Assembly: GCF_036370855.1 (NCBI RefSeq)
Contig: NC_088117.1
Location: 8,680,001 to 8,744,000 of the forward strand
Direction of reading: 5' to 3'
Length of the DNA: 64,000 bases
Source of the DNA: Dromaius novaehollandiae
Lineage: Eukaryota > Chordata > Aves > Casuariiformes > Dromaiidae
A program made the position numbers and the translations under genes. Shown one piece after another: positions 30,301 through 40,830 of the stretch. The notes under the pieces are model-generated. The model saw only the letters and a list, made by a program, of their open reading frames with translations, was not told the origin of the DNA and ran no database searches. Position 1 is the first letter of the stretch, and every line of letters starts with the position of its first letter.

Positions 30301-33300
30301 TTCTTTGTTAAATGCATCTACTAAAATTCATCTAGAAAGAGTTAATTGCCCTTGGGCAACTTTTCCTTCTCCCTTTCCCAAAAAGGCTTTAAAATGTTAA
30401 AAAGGTCATGAGTCCACTACAATGAAATGAGCAAGTGTCTACAACATCCACAGTTTGTTTTGAAGTTGTGCTGCATGTATAGAGCTGGAAATGCCAGCGA
30501 AATTGATGAGGTTATTTTTGGGTACCCTTTTAATTACAACAAAACAAATCTTTGGTTAGTTTCCTTTGCTCTCTTTCCTGCTTGCAGTATTTCTTTTTGG
30601 CCTGTGGTTTCATCTAGGTTTGTGATTTAGAAGTTGTGTAAAACCCCTTCTTTCCCCACACCCTGTAATTTCTCCAGTTGAATGGAGCCGATCTGTAAGT
30701 TGTGAGATTCCAAAAGAAGAATTGAACCATTGTAACACTGGCTGAAGCTTTTGTTAAGCAAATTTCATTAAGAGACTGGGACCTAACAGGTTTTCAGGAA
30801 ATCAAATCCACTTTGGCTGGCCCTGCTGCATCCTACTTGAAGCACTCCTGTGCTCCAGTGTATCCAGATGGCAAACTAGCCAGATATGTTCACTATGTGC
30901 ACAACTAACTCTGAAATAATGGAAGACAGCTTGGAATCCTGCACTGCTCCAGTGCCGTGAAGAGATGCTTATGTTGCATTGTGAATAGGAAATGCAGTAA
31001 GCTGAGGTTCCTTTAAGGGAACAAGCTATTGAACAGTACATGGTTGTGAGAAAGCTTAAGCTTTGTTTTTGTGCTATAAGGTATGTGGCTGGTGACTTTT
31101 TGCCTTTGTGGAATGAAAGGTCTAGCAACAGAACCATGTCTCATGGCAGAGGGAAAAAGCGTGATTCACTTGCAGCAACAGAACCATGTCTCGTGGCAGA
31201 GGGAAAAAGCATGTTTCACTTGTAGATGACTCTTTTCTTGAGGAATGTGAATAGGTGTTCAAAAGCGCTGGAATTAGTGGAGATTCAGTTAGCACAATTC
31301 TTGCCTCTAATATGTCACAAAGCATATCTCAACCATCATTCATCTTGTTAGGAACCTAGCAATGTGCACACAAGGGGTCTGTGCATACCCTTAAAACAGC
31401 ATCATCCATGACCCCAGAAAGGGTTGCAACTCACAGTTTCAGATTATGCTTATGAGGCGGTTGGAAGAAGCGGTGTGAGCCAAGGTGTTGGAGCTTCCTA
31501 CAGTGTTGCCAACCCCAGCCTACCTCCCTTGAGGCAGGCAGAAGGTATCCGAAACTATATTCTTGTTACTAGAACCTGACTTTGTTAGTTATGCTTTATG
31601 GAAAGAGATGCTGAATACCCCTTCTTACATCTTGGTTTTCTTTTCTTCAGGTGGTGAGAACATCAAGAGCATAAATCAACAGTCAGGAGCTCATGTGGAG
31701 CTCCAGAGAAACCCACCTCCAAACACAGACCCTGGTGTACGAATATTCACAATCAGAGGAGTTCCCCAGCAGATTGAACTTGCTAGACATCTCATAGATG
31801 AGAAAGTTGGTGTAAGTTCCCTCTCTGTTGATGTTAGTGTCTTTCAGAAGAGGCGTTCTTATTCATAGGTATGTGTAGGCCTGGACATAAAGCATGGCAC
31901 AGAATATACAGGCTTATATTATTTACCTTCAAAACCATTTGCCTGTTAGCAGCCATTCTGAACTTTGGCCCTCCAGCATCCATTAGATTAGTCTTTGCTG
32001 TGGTCCCAGAAGCATCAGACTGTTTGCTGACGTAATCAAGTATAGTGTGTGGCTGTATGAGGGAGAAGAAAAGCTTTAATAAAGTATCAGAAGGCTGTCA
32101 AATGAGATTTTGAAGGGAAGGCAGTGGTGTTGTTGCTTGAGAATGACACAATCCTGGCACCATCACCCTGAAAGTAACACTAAACTCCTTGCTCCGGTAA
32201 ATCCAGGATGACTTTTATCTTCCACTTAATGCAGTGCTGTGGTATTGAAGCTTAATAATGTCAGGATGGAATACTGCTGAAGGGGGAGACTTGGGTAAAA
32301 GATGGTGAGGAAAATACTGAACTGAGGCATGGTAAAACTGAAAAACAACTTGTATGCTGAATTACCTGAGAAGAGAAAGCTTGATACCAAACCCAGGATC
32401 CAAGCTATTTGGAGCAAAACTTCAATTGTGCCATACTCCCATTAATTCTTCTGTGGGCTGGCCAAATTTGCTTTTGAAGCTAAGTGTGCTGACAGTCCTG
32501 AGAACTCTATCCTTAGAGAATTGGTCACTTCCAGGAGCTGGGATTTACTGGAACATGTCCCAGGCCGTCTTCTCCCCTTTCTTATCACTCATGTTAGCTG
32601 CTCTCGCCCTGGGCTTAGACCTGGCTTTAAATGTTTGTGGATTCTGTGACAGGGTACCAGCATGGGTGGACCTGGAGGATTTGGTCAAAGTCCGTTCAGC
32701 CAAGCACCTGCTACACCTCATCAAAAGTAAGCTTCTCTGTCTCTTTGGGATGGGCTGCGGGGAAATGATGGGAGCTATAAGAACATTCAGAGAAGAGTGG
32801 AGGGCTCTGAAGGGGTGTAAGTGGAGCCTTATGATTAAGCTTTCAGAAGCTTTTGAGCTTGAGTACAGGAAGGATTTTGGATACTAAATTGTAAAAAAAG
32901 GTAGGAACTGGCATCTCCAAAATTTCTGTCCCTATTGCAGTGAGAGCATGGAAAGAAGCCTGAATTGCGTACAGCACAAGGGGTGCTGTTGAATATGATG
33001 CGTCCTGATTCTGGCTTCAAGAAGACAAACGCCAGCACAGTTAGCATTCATACCTACAGTGTTTCTTGTTGTTCATGTGTTCACCTGTTTGCTCAGCAAT
33101 TTCTGACTATAAGAAATAATTTCATTTCTGTGGCTGACTTTGTGCATGTGGCCTGTTATGTATTTTATTGTCTACTTCAGTATGCCTTTTCGTCCTCTGT
33201 AGTGGTCCTCAGGCGTTCATGACGCAGGGTTGGGGCAGTACCTACCAGACGTGGCAGCAGCCTGGACAGCAAGTCCCAAGTAAGTGTTTAAGCCCTGGGT

Positions 33301-36300
33301 TTGAGAAGGGTTGGCGTTCTCTGCCCGTTCTCTGCTTCGTGCCCACAAAACACAGGTACTCCCCTGAGACCACTTGTGTGAGAGCAGCAGCAGCAGCTCC
33401 TGAGCAAAGGAGGTGGATGCAAGTGTGCTCTGGTATATGAGTTCAGAATAAGCCAAAGTCCATTGAAAACTGTCTGTAATCCTTTTTGTGCACTTAACTG
33501 CTTGTATCTGCTCTCTTTGTGTAGAAACTTGGCCCTTTCCGTCGCTCCTCTCATAATAAAATCCTTTCTGCCTCAGGCTCTCTCCCTCCAGGGTTTTCCA
33601 GGCAAGCACTTGCCAACCCCACTTCTCCCTAACAGGCACACTATGTCTGGTGGTGATTCCTCCCCACCTCTCTGTTCTTGACCTTATCAGTTCTGGTTGC
33701 TATATACATGTCCCTTATGAGCTCTTCTCACTGTTCAGCCCCAGTCTGATGGAAAGACTGGAAAGTAGGGGCAGAAAATGGAGAAGGGGATAGCTTTGGC
33801 TCTTATCCAGATTTGTCCTCACTAACTCTAATAGTGTCCCCTTATCTCCTTTTGGGAGTTGATGAAAACTGATCAGGGTGCATAGTGCTAACCACTGGGA
33901 ATGATGCCAACAGGATAACTGGCTTTCAGATAAATAAAGAAGTAGCAGTGCACACATGTCATGGGTTCAAAAGCTGAACCCAGATCACCCCTGGTGCTGG
34001 GGCTTCCCCTTCAGGCTGCTGGCACCGAGTCAGGCTGGCTCTCGTTCTTCAGGGTTTGAAGTGTCACTCCCTCCCAAAACCCTGTTTAGCAAAATTCAGC
34101 ATGTCGGAATGGGGAGTTTCCCTTTTCAGGATAATTGAAGTTATAGGTGCTAGTAACGCTGGTAACAGCATCGTCCTGTCATGCTTTGAACAATCAGAGC
34201 AAGGGTTTGCCAAAACAAAGCAGGTTCCCAGTCTGCTCGGTAATCTCAAAGTTCATGTGACAGAGAAGGCAGTAGTGTCCAAGAGACATTTTTCTATCAC
34301 AGTTTTTCAGGCAGTAAGCACTTTTTAGTGGCCTGGTCTTGCAAAAACTAAATCTAAGCACCACAAAGGGGTTTTTAATTTTAAAGAGTTTTAATGACAG
34401 GTGCCTTTAAGTGCTAAGGTTGGTTTAGCAATACAGTAGATTATTAATTCCAGTATAAATTCCCACTGTTTGAGGTGCCTGAGACAAAGGGAGCACTGGG
34501 GGAGCAATGCCTGCAATTGCACTTGTGATTCCCTGTGACACCAATCCCATTTTAATGTTTATGAAATAGTGCATATCAGAGAACTGGAAATCCTCAACTT
34601 TTGCACATTGTTTCCCTTTGATCTGTAGAGATTTGTAGAAGGTCAGTGACTGTAGAAGTTTCAAGACAGCAAAATGCAACAGTGGACTCAAAAGGATATT
34701 TTGGTAGAGGAGTGGAATAATACGGTACTGAAGAGGAGTATTTCCCCATTAGCTTGTTTTACCAGAAAATTGTTATTCATGTTCTTTTCTGTGCACTCCC
34801 AAGAGCACTGGCCTTTCCTAGGCTTTGGGAAGCAGGCTTTTTCCTGCGCAAGGAGAGCAGTCAGTGCAGCAGGGAAAGCTCTAGAAAAAATGTAGTGTTT
34901 CTAGAATGAAAATGATCCTCCTGTCCAGCCAGCTGCCACCCCTCTGCCATTGTAGACTGTATTTTTTGTCTTCCTATAAAGGCTTTGTTGAATAAATGCT
35001 TATGAAATGTGCTTTGCTATTTGCCTTGAGAGATGTCTCTGCAACTCACCTTAATAACTTGTCCTCTTCTTCCTCACCTCTCCTAAACATCCTCTTACCC
35101 TGCCTACCAGCCACTGGGGAAAATCTCCCTTACTGTAACATGTCCCGGACTCAAACCTCCAGGCATTGGGGCCTGGTGGTATAAAAAGCACAGGCCCTTT
35201 GTATCCCCTGATACTGATAGTGCAGCTTGTGTGTTCAGAAATGAAAATGACAACTGCTTTGCAATTAATTCATCAGGTTTCTGGTGGCTCCCAAGACCTG
35301 TGAAGCATCCTGCCTCGCAGTAATCCTTTCCCTGTGTGGGGTTAGTACCACGGGGCCATGTTTTGGGGGCAGATGTCTTTTTTCTGCTGTTGAACCTGAT
35401 GGAAAGTGTTGGCTGTCCAGTTGCATGTCCACTTAGGATCCTCCGTGTTCCTGTTTGTAGCCAGGCACACTCTGAAGGCAGTCTTGGTAAGGAGAGAGGA
35501 CAGACAAGATAATGCTGTGCTTTAAGCAGACTTCACTGCTTTCTTCTGCTGCAGATCACAATGGTACCCAGTCAGGCCAGGTGGAGTTCACCAAGGCGTG
35601 GGAGGATTATTATAAGAAACTAGGTAAATACCTGTTTTTACACTTTAAGTTTTAATTTGAAAACACCCTTGGGAAGGTTCCCTTTCCCGGCTGTTCGAAA
35701 GCAAGTGCTGCAGCCTGTTTTTTGATGGCTTTGCTAGCCCTGTCAAAGAGCTGGCTGAGTCGCTCTCCAAACAGACTTCCTAGGGACAGATCCGAGAGTG
35801 CCCTCCATGTGGGAGGAGGGGCAGACCCCCACCCCTACACATGTATTTAGATTTTAATTACTTCCCCCATCTTAAATAAATTAACTGGCTGGGGAAACAT
35901 TTTGCTGTGAAATGCATTTAGCTGCATGTCCTTTCAGTCTGCTGCGGACTGTAATTCTCCTCGAAGAAAAGGCATTGAAGGAGGTCCTTTGTTGGCATTA
36001 GCAGGTGGACAGTTGAGGCAGCCTTGACCTCTGCCAGAAAAGGTCCTGACTTGTAGCGTTGGTCAAGTCTTTTAACCCGCTTTTATGCCCCTGGACAGGA
36101 CACTGCTGCCCTGTTCCCTCCACCCACTTCACACTTGAAGTGTATTATGCTCCCCCTTCCCCCCACTTCAAAGCCCTCCTTCAGCCTGCGTTGCAGTGCA
36201 GGGCCGTACATGGAGTGAAGGCGGTTGGATGGGCTGGGAAGAGCTCTCTTCCGTGTTTCTCTCCTGTCCTTGCCTGCCCTCCATGTGTGTCATGGCTTGT

Positions 36301-39300
36301 GTTCAGCCCTTGCGCTTTCACTGTGCTTGGCTTTCTTTGCAGTTTTCTAATTACTGTGTTGCCTATTCAGGGGATTTTTGTTGGTGGTTGCTGCATGGCT
36401 GGCTGAGGGCTCTCTGCTCTAAGCGTGACTAAGGGAAGCTCAGGCTTCCCGCTTCTGCACCCAGCTGGTGGGACTGTCCCCTGCAACAAAACTTAGACGT
36501 GCTGAAATGAAGGCATCATAGTGCTTCAAAGAGCAGGCCTGTGCCAAGTGAAGACAAAGGTTTCTGGGTCTGCGTAGGAGATACCTGTTTGGCTGGAGGT
36601 GGCAGTTGAGGGCAGCTCTGCAGCAGCGTGGTCTTGGAGTGCAGGTATTGGCACCGCTTGTCTTAGTGTGGTGCAGGGGTCCAGAGACTGTCGCAGAGCC
36701 AGGCATGGCTGTTGGAAGTGTTTCATGGATGCCTCACCAGAAGGTGCTTGCGAGGGTAGCGCTGAGGGCTGGCTGAGCTGCTTGATCGTTGTGCAGAATT
36801 TGCAGCTGCCTTTCACTCCGGAGGAAAACGGTTGCAGCCGGTAGCAGTTTGGCTACCCCAGAGCTCGGTGCTCCGGCAGGTGGTATGCAGCCAGCACTCG
36901 GAGTGTTAAATGTATGGGCACGTTGTACCGATCAGCATCGCTGACCGGGGCTCCTTGGAAGGTGCTTTGCTAGCGAGAGCAGGGACGAAGGGTGCAGCCC
37001 CCTCAAAATGAAGCAAGGTGACCCAAAACATGGCAGTTTCCTTGGCAGCTCGGGAATCGTGGCAGGGTCAAAGTTCTGTCAGGGACTTGAACCCCTTGTC
37101 CCCATGCTAGAAGTGAGTGTTGGCTTGAGCAGGTCCCAGCAGGGGGGAGATTTGGCTTACTGCTCTTTAGCAGGGCGCAGGTGAGATGAAATCAGGAACT
37201 TGACCTTTTCCTTAGCTTTCCCCATCTGAGGGTGCCCAGCATAGTAGAAAGGTGGAAGCTGAAGCGTGGAGTCTGGGCAATTGAGCTAGAGCCAGGGCCT
37301 GTCTAGTGGAAAGATGTCGCTAGCTGGAAACTGTCACCTGTTCCATATTGACGTGCCCCTTGTTGTCATCTTTGCACAGGCCAACAGAGCCAGCAGCAGA
37401 ACAGCCATCCCGATTACAGCAAAGCATGGGAGGAGTATTACAAAAAACAGAGTGAGTGAAACAGGGTTACTGGAGATGAATCGACTCTTGTTACAAACAG
37501 AGTTAACTCTAATCCAATGACTTGCGTCTCCACCCCTGCCGTTACAAGTTTCCAGCCCTCTCCGAACACCCTTTGGTCCCCTCCTGTCGGTGATGGTGCA
37601 TGTAGTTCTCCCACTGAAAGCTCTCTGTCCTGCTGAAGCACCTCAGGAGAGGTGCTCTCCTTGAACTACGGTCCGCAGTAGCCTCCGTGTCCACGCTGGC
37701 AGTTGGCCTGCCTGGGGGAAACGTTCGCACATAACAAGACCTGACGCTGACAGAAACCCGAAAGCTGAAGCTGGGCTGTTCTGAGGGTAGGGAGGCTCCG
37801 CACACAGGTGCGTGGAGACGATGGGACTGTCTCTTTCCACTCCGTTAAGAGGCACGTGGTGCCAGCTTCTGGATTTACCTTTGCCGTGCTGCTGGAGCCT
37901 TCAGGCCGAGGATGAGCAGTGCCGGCTGTCGGACCGTGTCCCTGCAGCAGCGGGCATGGTCTCTTACGCTTTCCGGCTGCTGTTGGTTTGTGACTTACAA
38001 GCCAGCTCAAAACCTGTCCTGTCATATCCAAACAGCAGATAGCTGCTACCGCTTTTTCAGATGTCTGCAGCTGTTGGAAGGGGGCTGGCTATTCCTTAAG
38101 CTTTACAAAAGGAGGTCCTACGCCTGGGCTTTATCTTACTGAATCGCTTATTTCTCCCTTTTTCCCTTTTCCTCCAGGTCATGCTGCCAGTGCTGCTTCT
38201 CAGGCAAGTTCCCAGCCGGACTACACGATGGCTTGGGCAGAGTACTACAGACAGCAGGCTGCCTACTATGGGCAGACACTAGGGCAGGCGCAGGCCCACA
38301 GCCAGGTCTGTATTTTTATTCTGCTGAATCCCACAGCTGTTTCCCTGGGGGATCTGGGTACATTGGCCTTGCCCTGGTGGGGTGGAGACTCCACTTCGGG
38401 TTCACGCAGTGAGGCCAAGGGATATTTGTGGCTGAGGAAGTAATCAGAGAAGTGAAAACATGCTTACTGCTCCCTGCTGCGTTGTGTCAGCGTGAGTGTC
38501 TTATTCCCCGCATGGGATGGCGGGTTTTTTATCATTATTATTATTTTTACTCCTTCTTTCCTCCCTTCCCCCCTTCTTCCTAGAGGCCTTCTTCATAAGT
38601 CTGAGGTTGTTGTGTGGCTTTTGGGAACTTAAGTAAAATCATGAAACTATGCTGTCAAGGTAGCATGAAGCGGGTACCAAAGACCATGCAACCCTGAACC
38701 ACGTGTGCACACTTTGCCTTTTCTCTTGGAAGCTTTGTGCTAAGCTAGGTACCAGTACCGTGTCCTGAAAGGGAGGGGAAAATTACTAGAAAAAAATTCA
38801 GCTTAAACAGCTGTCAAGTCAGATCTCACCTCACCTGTCACTCAAGCCCTGAAGTTCATTTTCCTGGCTTTTCCGTGTAGGGTTGTGTGGGATTTATCCT
38901 GATCCTTCCAGCAGGGCTTTACTAAGCACCAGGTTTGCTAAAGTGATTATTTGGCAAAAAATATGTGCACACAACATGCACACAACACACACGTGCCTCT
39001 GTATCAGATGCTTCTCCTGACTGAGTCATGTTCTTACTATGACCCTTCAGAGCAAAAGCTTAGCGCTTGGGGTCTGAAAGCAGGTGGCACGGGGCAGCCT
39101 GCGCTGCCGTTGTCCTCAGACGGCTGCAGCCTGCCCCGCTCCCCGCCGCGCTCCAGCGCTGGGGTCGAGTGGGGCGAGACGGGCGCAGGCATCGGCGCTT
39201 GCCACGGGCGCCGGGGAAGTGCGACCTAGAAGCAGTGATGAAAGGCAGTTCTTCGTTCTTCCCGTAAAGTCTGGCCCTCTGGAGAAGAGAGATCTTGTTC

Positions 39301-39515
39301 AATAAAAGTCATGAACTCCTGGAAGGAGAGCTCAGGGACAGCGAGCGTTAGGGCAGAGATCTCTGACAGCGATGTGAAGCATCCTTTGAGGTATACGCGC
39401 TGCCGTTCGAACGGGGAGTGAGAGCCGTGGGGGGGAGGGTTAGACAGCTTGCAGAATTTGCTGCTGCCGAGTAACTTTTCCGTTTTCTCTCTCTTTCTCT
39501 CTCTAGGAGCAGTAG
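6206..39515 (+). CDS. FUBP3: FUBP3, far upstream element-binding protein 3 (5'-truncated: first exon lies before the window)
   Basis: FUBP3 is a nuclear and cytoplasmic KH-domain protein of the FUBP/KSRP family. It binds single-stranded DNA (MYC FUSE-like elements) and AU-rich or UAUA RNA. Eighteen exons join in a consistent frame of 540 residues plus stop. The human protein is about 572 residues, so only about 28-30 N-terminal residues are missing, and 18 visible exons plus one fit the human exon count of 19. Four KH domains are seen with GXXG loops GRGG, GKGG, GRNG and GKGG. A Gly/Arg stretch ([10 protein letters not shown]) lies between KH3 and KH4. The C terminus has three tyrosine-rich repeats ([28 protein letters not shown]), the transactivating motif of the family, and ends AQAHSQEQ. 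CDS segments: 6206-6311, 13387-13420, 15371-15420, 17025-17096, 18247-18304, 20910-21072, 21968-22066, 24060-24164, 24558-24660, 25366-25466, 26686-26827, 31651-31811, 32653-32726, 33203-33279, 35555-35623, 37380-37451, 38178-38305, 39507-39515. Identity comes from recalled similarity to human FUBP3; no alignment was run. Confidence 0.97.
6312..13386 (+). other. FUBP3 intron 2, no gene seen
   Basis: This 7.1 kb intron is AT-rich and holds only short chance frames and A/T runs. I recognise no mobile element or RNA gene in it. Confidence 0.8.
13387..13420 (+). CDS. FUBP3: FUBP3 exon 3 (34-base microexon-like exon)
   Basis: It lies between acceptor ctgccacag and donor gtaagc and encodes [11 protein letters not shown] plus the first two bases of an Arg codon. 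At 34 bases it is the smallest internal exon here. It follows a 7 kb intron. Confidence 0.95.
15183..15262 (+). mobile_element. CR1-like LINE 3' tail fragment (old)
   Basis: The stretch around gagaggtcccttccaa, preceded by a ggagcaggtgac-like block and followed by gatgatttt, resembles the 3' end of avian CR1 retroposons (consensus recalled as ...AGGTCCCTTCCAACC...ATTCTATGAT). It lies in intron 3, just upstream of exon 4. The terminal octamer repeats are too degraded to see, and the 5' limit is uncertain. Confidence 0.45.
15371..15420 (+). CDS. FUBP3: FUBP3 exon 4, start of KH1
   Basis: The acceptor is a T-run ending tttag and the donor is gtaagt. It encodes [16 protein letters not shown], which leads into the first KH domain. 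The Ile codon after Phe is split across the intron. Confidence 0.96.
17025..17096 (+). CDS. FUBP3: FUBP3 exon 5, KH1 GXXG loop
   Basis: It encodes [18 protein letters not shown] and on to KIQIAP. The GRGG loop at 17030-17041 is the nucleic-acid-contacting turn of KH1. The donor is gtaaga. Confidence 0.97.
18247..18304 (+). CDS. FUBP3: FUBP3 exon 6, KH1 C-terminal half
   Basis: It encodes [19 protein letters not shown], the beta strand and final helix of KH1. The acceptor is ctttgcag and the donor gtgagt. The Glu codon is split over the next intron. Confidence 0.95.
18305..20909 (+). other. FUBP3 intron 6, no gene seen
   Basis: This 2.6 kb intron carries an A-run/G-run block near 19479-19507 and antisense frames of up to 161 codons around 18473-18958. 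None of these resembles a known protein. Confidence 0.75.
20910..21072 (+). CDS. FUBP3: FUBP3 exon 7, end of KH1 and start of KH2
   Basis: The start was fixed by phase: the acceptor ttttccaag leaves one base completing Glu, then [19 protein letters not shown], then the KH2 strand [19 protein letters not shown] with its GKGG loop at 21040-21051. The donor gtgcgc is a weak match to consensus, but the next exon continues the frame exactly. Confidence 0.95.
21968..22066 (+). CDS. FUBP3: FUBP3 exon 8, KH2 C-terminal half
   Basis: It encodes [19 protein letters not shown] and then [14 protein letters not shown]. The exon is phase 0 at both ends and has donor gtatgt. Confidence 0.97.
22067..24059 (+). 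other. FUBP3 intron 8, no gene seen
   Basis: It is AT-rich, with overlapping open frames on both strands around 23441-23978 that look like chance. No repeat family or RNA gene is recognised. Confidence 0.75.
24060..24164 (+). CDS. FUBP3: FUBP3 exon 9, KH2-KH3 linker
   Basis: It encodes [18 protein letters not shown] and then [17 protein letters not shown]. It is phase 0 at both ends, lies between acceptor ccatgtag and donor gtatgt, and ends the KH2 helix. Confidence 0.97.
24558..24660 (+). CDS. FUBP3: FUBP3 exon 10, KH3 with GRNG loop
   Basis: It encodes [19 protein letters not shown] and then [15 protein letters not shown]. The GRNG loop is at 24594-24605. The donor gtttgt is weak (U at +3), but the next exon restores the frame. 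Confidence 0.96.
25366..25466 (+). CDS. FUBP3: FUBP3 exon 11, KH3 C-terminal half
   Basis: It encodes [19 protein letters not shown] and then [15 protein letters not shown], the KH3 strand and helix. The acceptor is cttcacag and the donor gtgggt. Confidence 0.96.
26686..26827 (+). CDS. FUBP3: FUBP3 exon 12, RG-rich linker and KH4 start
   Basis: It encodes [19 protein letters not shown], then [12 protein letters not shown], then KH4 [16 protein letters not shown]. The intron falls inside the KH4 GXXG loop: the second glycine codon is split G|GT. Confidence 0.96.
28939..28986. repeat. 24-bp perfect tandem duplication
   Basis: The unit, beginning ccatatttagcaccc and ending catgg, occurs twice head to tail (28939-28962 and 28963-28986) without a mismatch. 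That indicates a recent or homogenised duplication inside intron 12. Confidence 0.9.
29390..29700. promoter_or_regulatory. Candidate intronic regulatory block
   Basis: This stretch is complex and non-repetitive. It holds a perfect POU octamer ATTTGCAT (29665-29672), a CRE-like TGCGTCAC (29654-29661) and homeodomain-type TTGATTAATTG near 29467. It differs in texture from the surrounding intron. Whether it is conserved or functional is inference. Confidence 0.3.
31124..31223. repeat. 50-bp tandem duplication, two copies
   Basis: The units at 31124-31173 and 31174-31223 both start agcaacagaaccatgtct and share ggcagagggaaaaagc, with only a few differences. They lie about 430 bp upstream of exon 13. 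Confidence 0.9.
31651..31811 (+). CDS. FUBP3: FUBP3 exon 13, KH4 core
   Basis: It completes the GKGG loop and encodes [17 protein letters not shown], then the strand [14 protein letters not shown] and helix RHLIDEKVG. It ends in phase 0 with donor gtaagt. Confidence 0.97.
32653..32726 (+). CDS. FUBP3: FUBP3 exon 14, Gly/Pro-rich linker
   Basis: It encodes [19 protein letters not shown] and then ATPHQ after KH4. This part is low-complexity and diverges most from the human protein. The acceptor is tgacag and the donor gtaagc. Confidence 0.9.
33203..33279 (+). CDS. FUBP3: FUBP3 exon 15
   Basis: It encodes [18 protein letters not shown] and then [21 protein letters not shown] is characteristic of the FUBP C-terminal region. 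The acceptor is ctctgtag and the donor gtaagt. Confidence 0.95.
33280..35554 (+). other. FUBP3 intron 15
   Basis: This 2.3 kb intron is of mixed composition. Apart from the small inverted repeat, no gene, RNA or mobile element is recognised. Confidence 0.75.
33962..33982. repeat. 8-bp perfect inverted repeat
   Basis: TGGGTTCA and TGAACCCA are separated by five bases in FUBP3 intron 15. The element could be part of an old transposon or just a chance palindrome. Confidence 0.5.
35555..35623 (+). CDS. FUBP3: FUBP3 exon 16, tyrosine-rich repeat 1
   Basis: It encodes [19 protein letters not shown] followed by KKL. The WEDYYKK motif is the first of three related C-terminal repeats. The acceptor is gctgcag and the donor gtaaat. 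Confidence 0.95.
   Translation: MTMVPSQARWSSPRRGRIIIRN
35624..37379 (+). other. FUBP3 intron 16
   Basis: This 1.8 kb intron is noticeably more GC-rich than the upstream introns. Nothing else is recognised. Confidence 0.75.
37380..37451 (+). CDS. FUBP3: FUBP3 exon 17, tyrosine-rich repeat 2
   Basis: It encodes [19 protein letters not shown] and then YYKKQ, a Gln-rich lead-in followed by the second repeat. The acceptor is ttgcacag and the donor gtgagt. Confidence 0.96.
38178..38305 (+). CDS. FUBP3: FUBP3 exon 18, tyrosine-rich repeat 3
   Basis: It encodes [19 protein letters not shown], then [18 protein letters not shown], then AQAHSQ. The donor gtctgt is a poor consensus match. If this intron were retained, the frame would stay open for 46 more codons to a stop ending at 38443. 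Confidence 0.95.
39507..39515 (+). CDS. FUBP3: FUBP3 terminal coding exon (Glu-Gln-stop)
   Basis: A long pyrimidine tract ending ctctag is followed by GAGCAGTAG, which adds Glu-Gln and a stop. This is the C terminus of FUBP3 as I recall it from mammals. The rest of this exon is 3'UTR. Confidence 0.9.
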   Translation, partial: EQ

Positions 39516-40477
39516 AACAAGGTCCTTGTGGCAATTTTTTTTTCTTGGAATCATTGTGGAAGAAAACCTTTTTGTAACAGAGGTTTCTAGATTTGCAACA
39601 TTTTGATGAAGACTTTTCTGTTTGTTTGTGAAACACTAGTTGTAGGATAATCTATACTGAACTTTTCTAAGGATCAGGAACAATTAGTAATGTACTAAAC
39701 TTATGGACATGCTGGTAATTTTGTTTCCAAATTTGTAAAAACTCCGGGATTCTTTTTGGAGAGAAGCCAGAGAATTTGCAGGCACCAAAACGCACCCCAG
39801 AGCTGTGACATTTCAACATGTGGTTTTTTGTGTGTTTTTTCCTTTTTAATTTTCGATCTTTTCTGTTGCAACAGAAAGAGTGGCTTGGAAGTCTTAGGTG
39901 GTATGTAACAAATCCTAAAAAGAAAAAAAATTTTAAACAGTATTTAAATATTCTTAAATATGTAAATTCATTAAATGTTTTACTTCTAATTTCTTGTATC
40001 TTGGCTGTCTTTGATTTTATTGCATTTTTTAAAAACTGAACTATAATATGTATTGTAATTAATTATGTGAATTCTGTATTGAGACAGTTACTGTTTTGCT
40101 GTCAGGCAAGTTATGGGGGGGCATTTTGTAGGGTTTGTATAATTTCTAGAGTTCTAAAGGGGTAATATAAAAACGTGTTAATTTTTTTAGCAATACATTT
40201 TTTCATGTCTCCATTGCTAGTTGCATTTATGTATCTAAGACCTCCAAGCTTGTTTAAAAAAAACAAAAAAACAAAAAAACCTTCCTCTATGCTCTCAGAA
40301 ATATAAATACTGTTATTTTTAATATTAAAATGAATCTGCTATTAGTACCTTTAACAAACACTGTGGAACATAAAACCATATAAAAGGTAGTAACTATTTT
40401 TTAATTCCAAGGTGTTTTTTGCTTTTTCATTTCTTTTAAATATTTTCTTATCTAATATTTGTCAAATTACCTAGAGA

Positions 40478-40533
40478 AATAAATGAATCTAGTATTAACC
40501 ACAGTATGCGCTAAATAATTTTGATTTAATAAA
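40478..40533 (+). terminator. FUBP3: FUBP3 alternative poly(A) hexamers
   Basis: AATAAA occurs at 40478-40483 and at 40528-40533, upstream of the distal signal. Either could support alternative polyadenylation; use cannot be judged from sequence. Confidence 0.4.
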
Positions 40534-40824
40534 AGGGATAATATGATTTCCAATGTTTACTGTAGTGTTTCTTGTACAGATAACAGTGTATTTTTAAAGG
40601 AAAAACGGAATTGAAGCTATTTTTTCTTGCATTTTTAATTGACCTGCGGGACATTCCGTTTTGAAATGTACTGAAGTTACTGTTCTTGGGTTCTTTCCTT
40701 ATTTTTCCTTATGCTTGAAATGTCTAACTATAAAGAAACGCAATTGGATAATGTTGAGCATGGTGTTTAAAAAAAAAAAAGTGTTCTTTTTATTTGACTG
40801 ACAGTTGCATTTTACACTCTATAT

Positions 40825-40830
40825 AATAAA
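40825..40830 (+). terminator. FUBP3: FUBP3 distal polyadenylation signal
   Basis: AATAAA is followed about 15-25 bases later by a GT-rich stretch (ggtgtcttgtgggtg). That is the standard arrangement, and it sits where AT-rich UTR changes to GC-richer intergenic DNA. Confidence 0.75.

Larger units (their letters stand above)
26828..31650 (+). other. FUBP3 intron 12 (4.8 kb)
   Basis: This is the longest intron after intron 2. It contains a 24-bp perfect tandem duplication, a 50-bp tandem duplication and a motif-dense candidate regulatory block near 29.4-29.7 kb, each listed separately. No coding sequence is seen. Confidence 0.8.
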
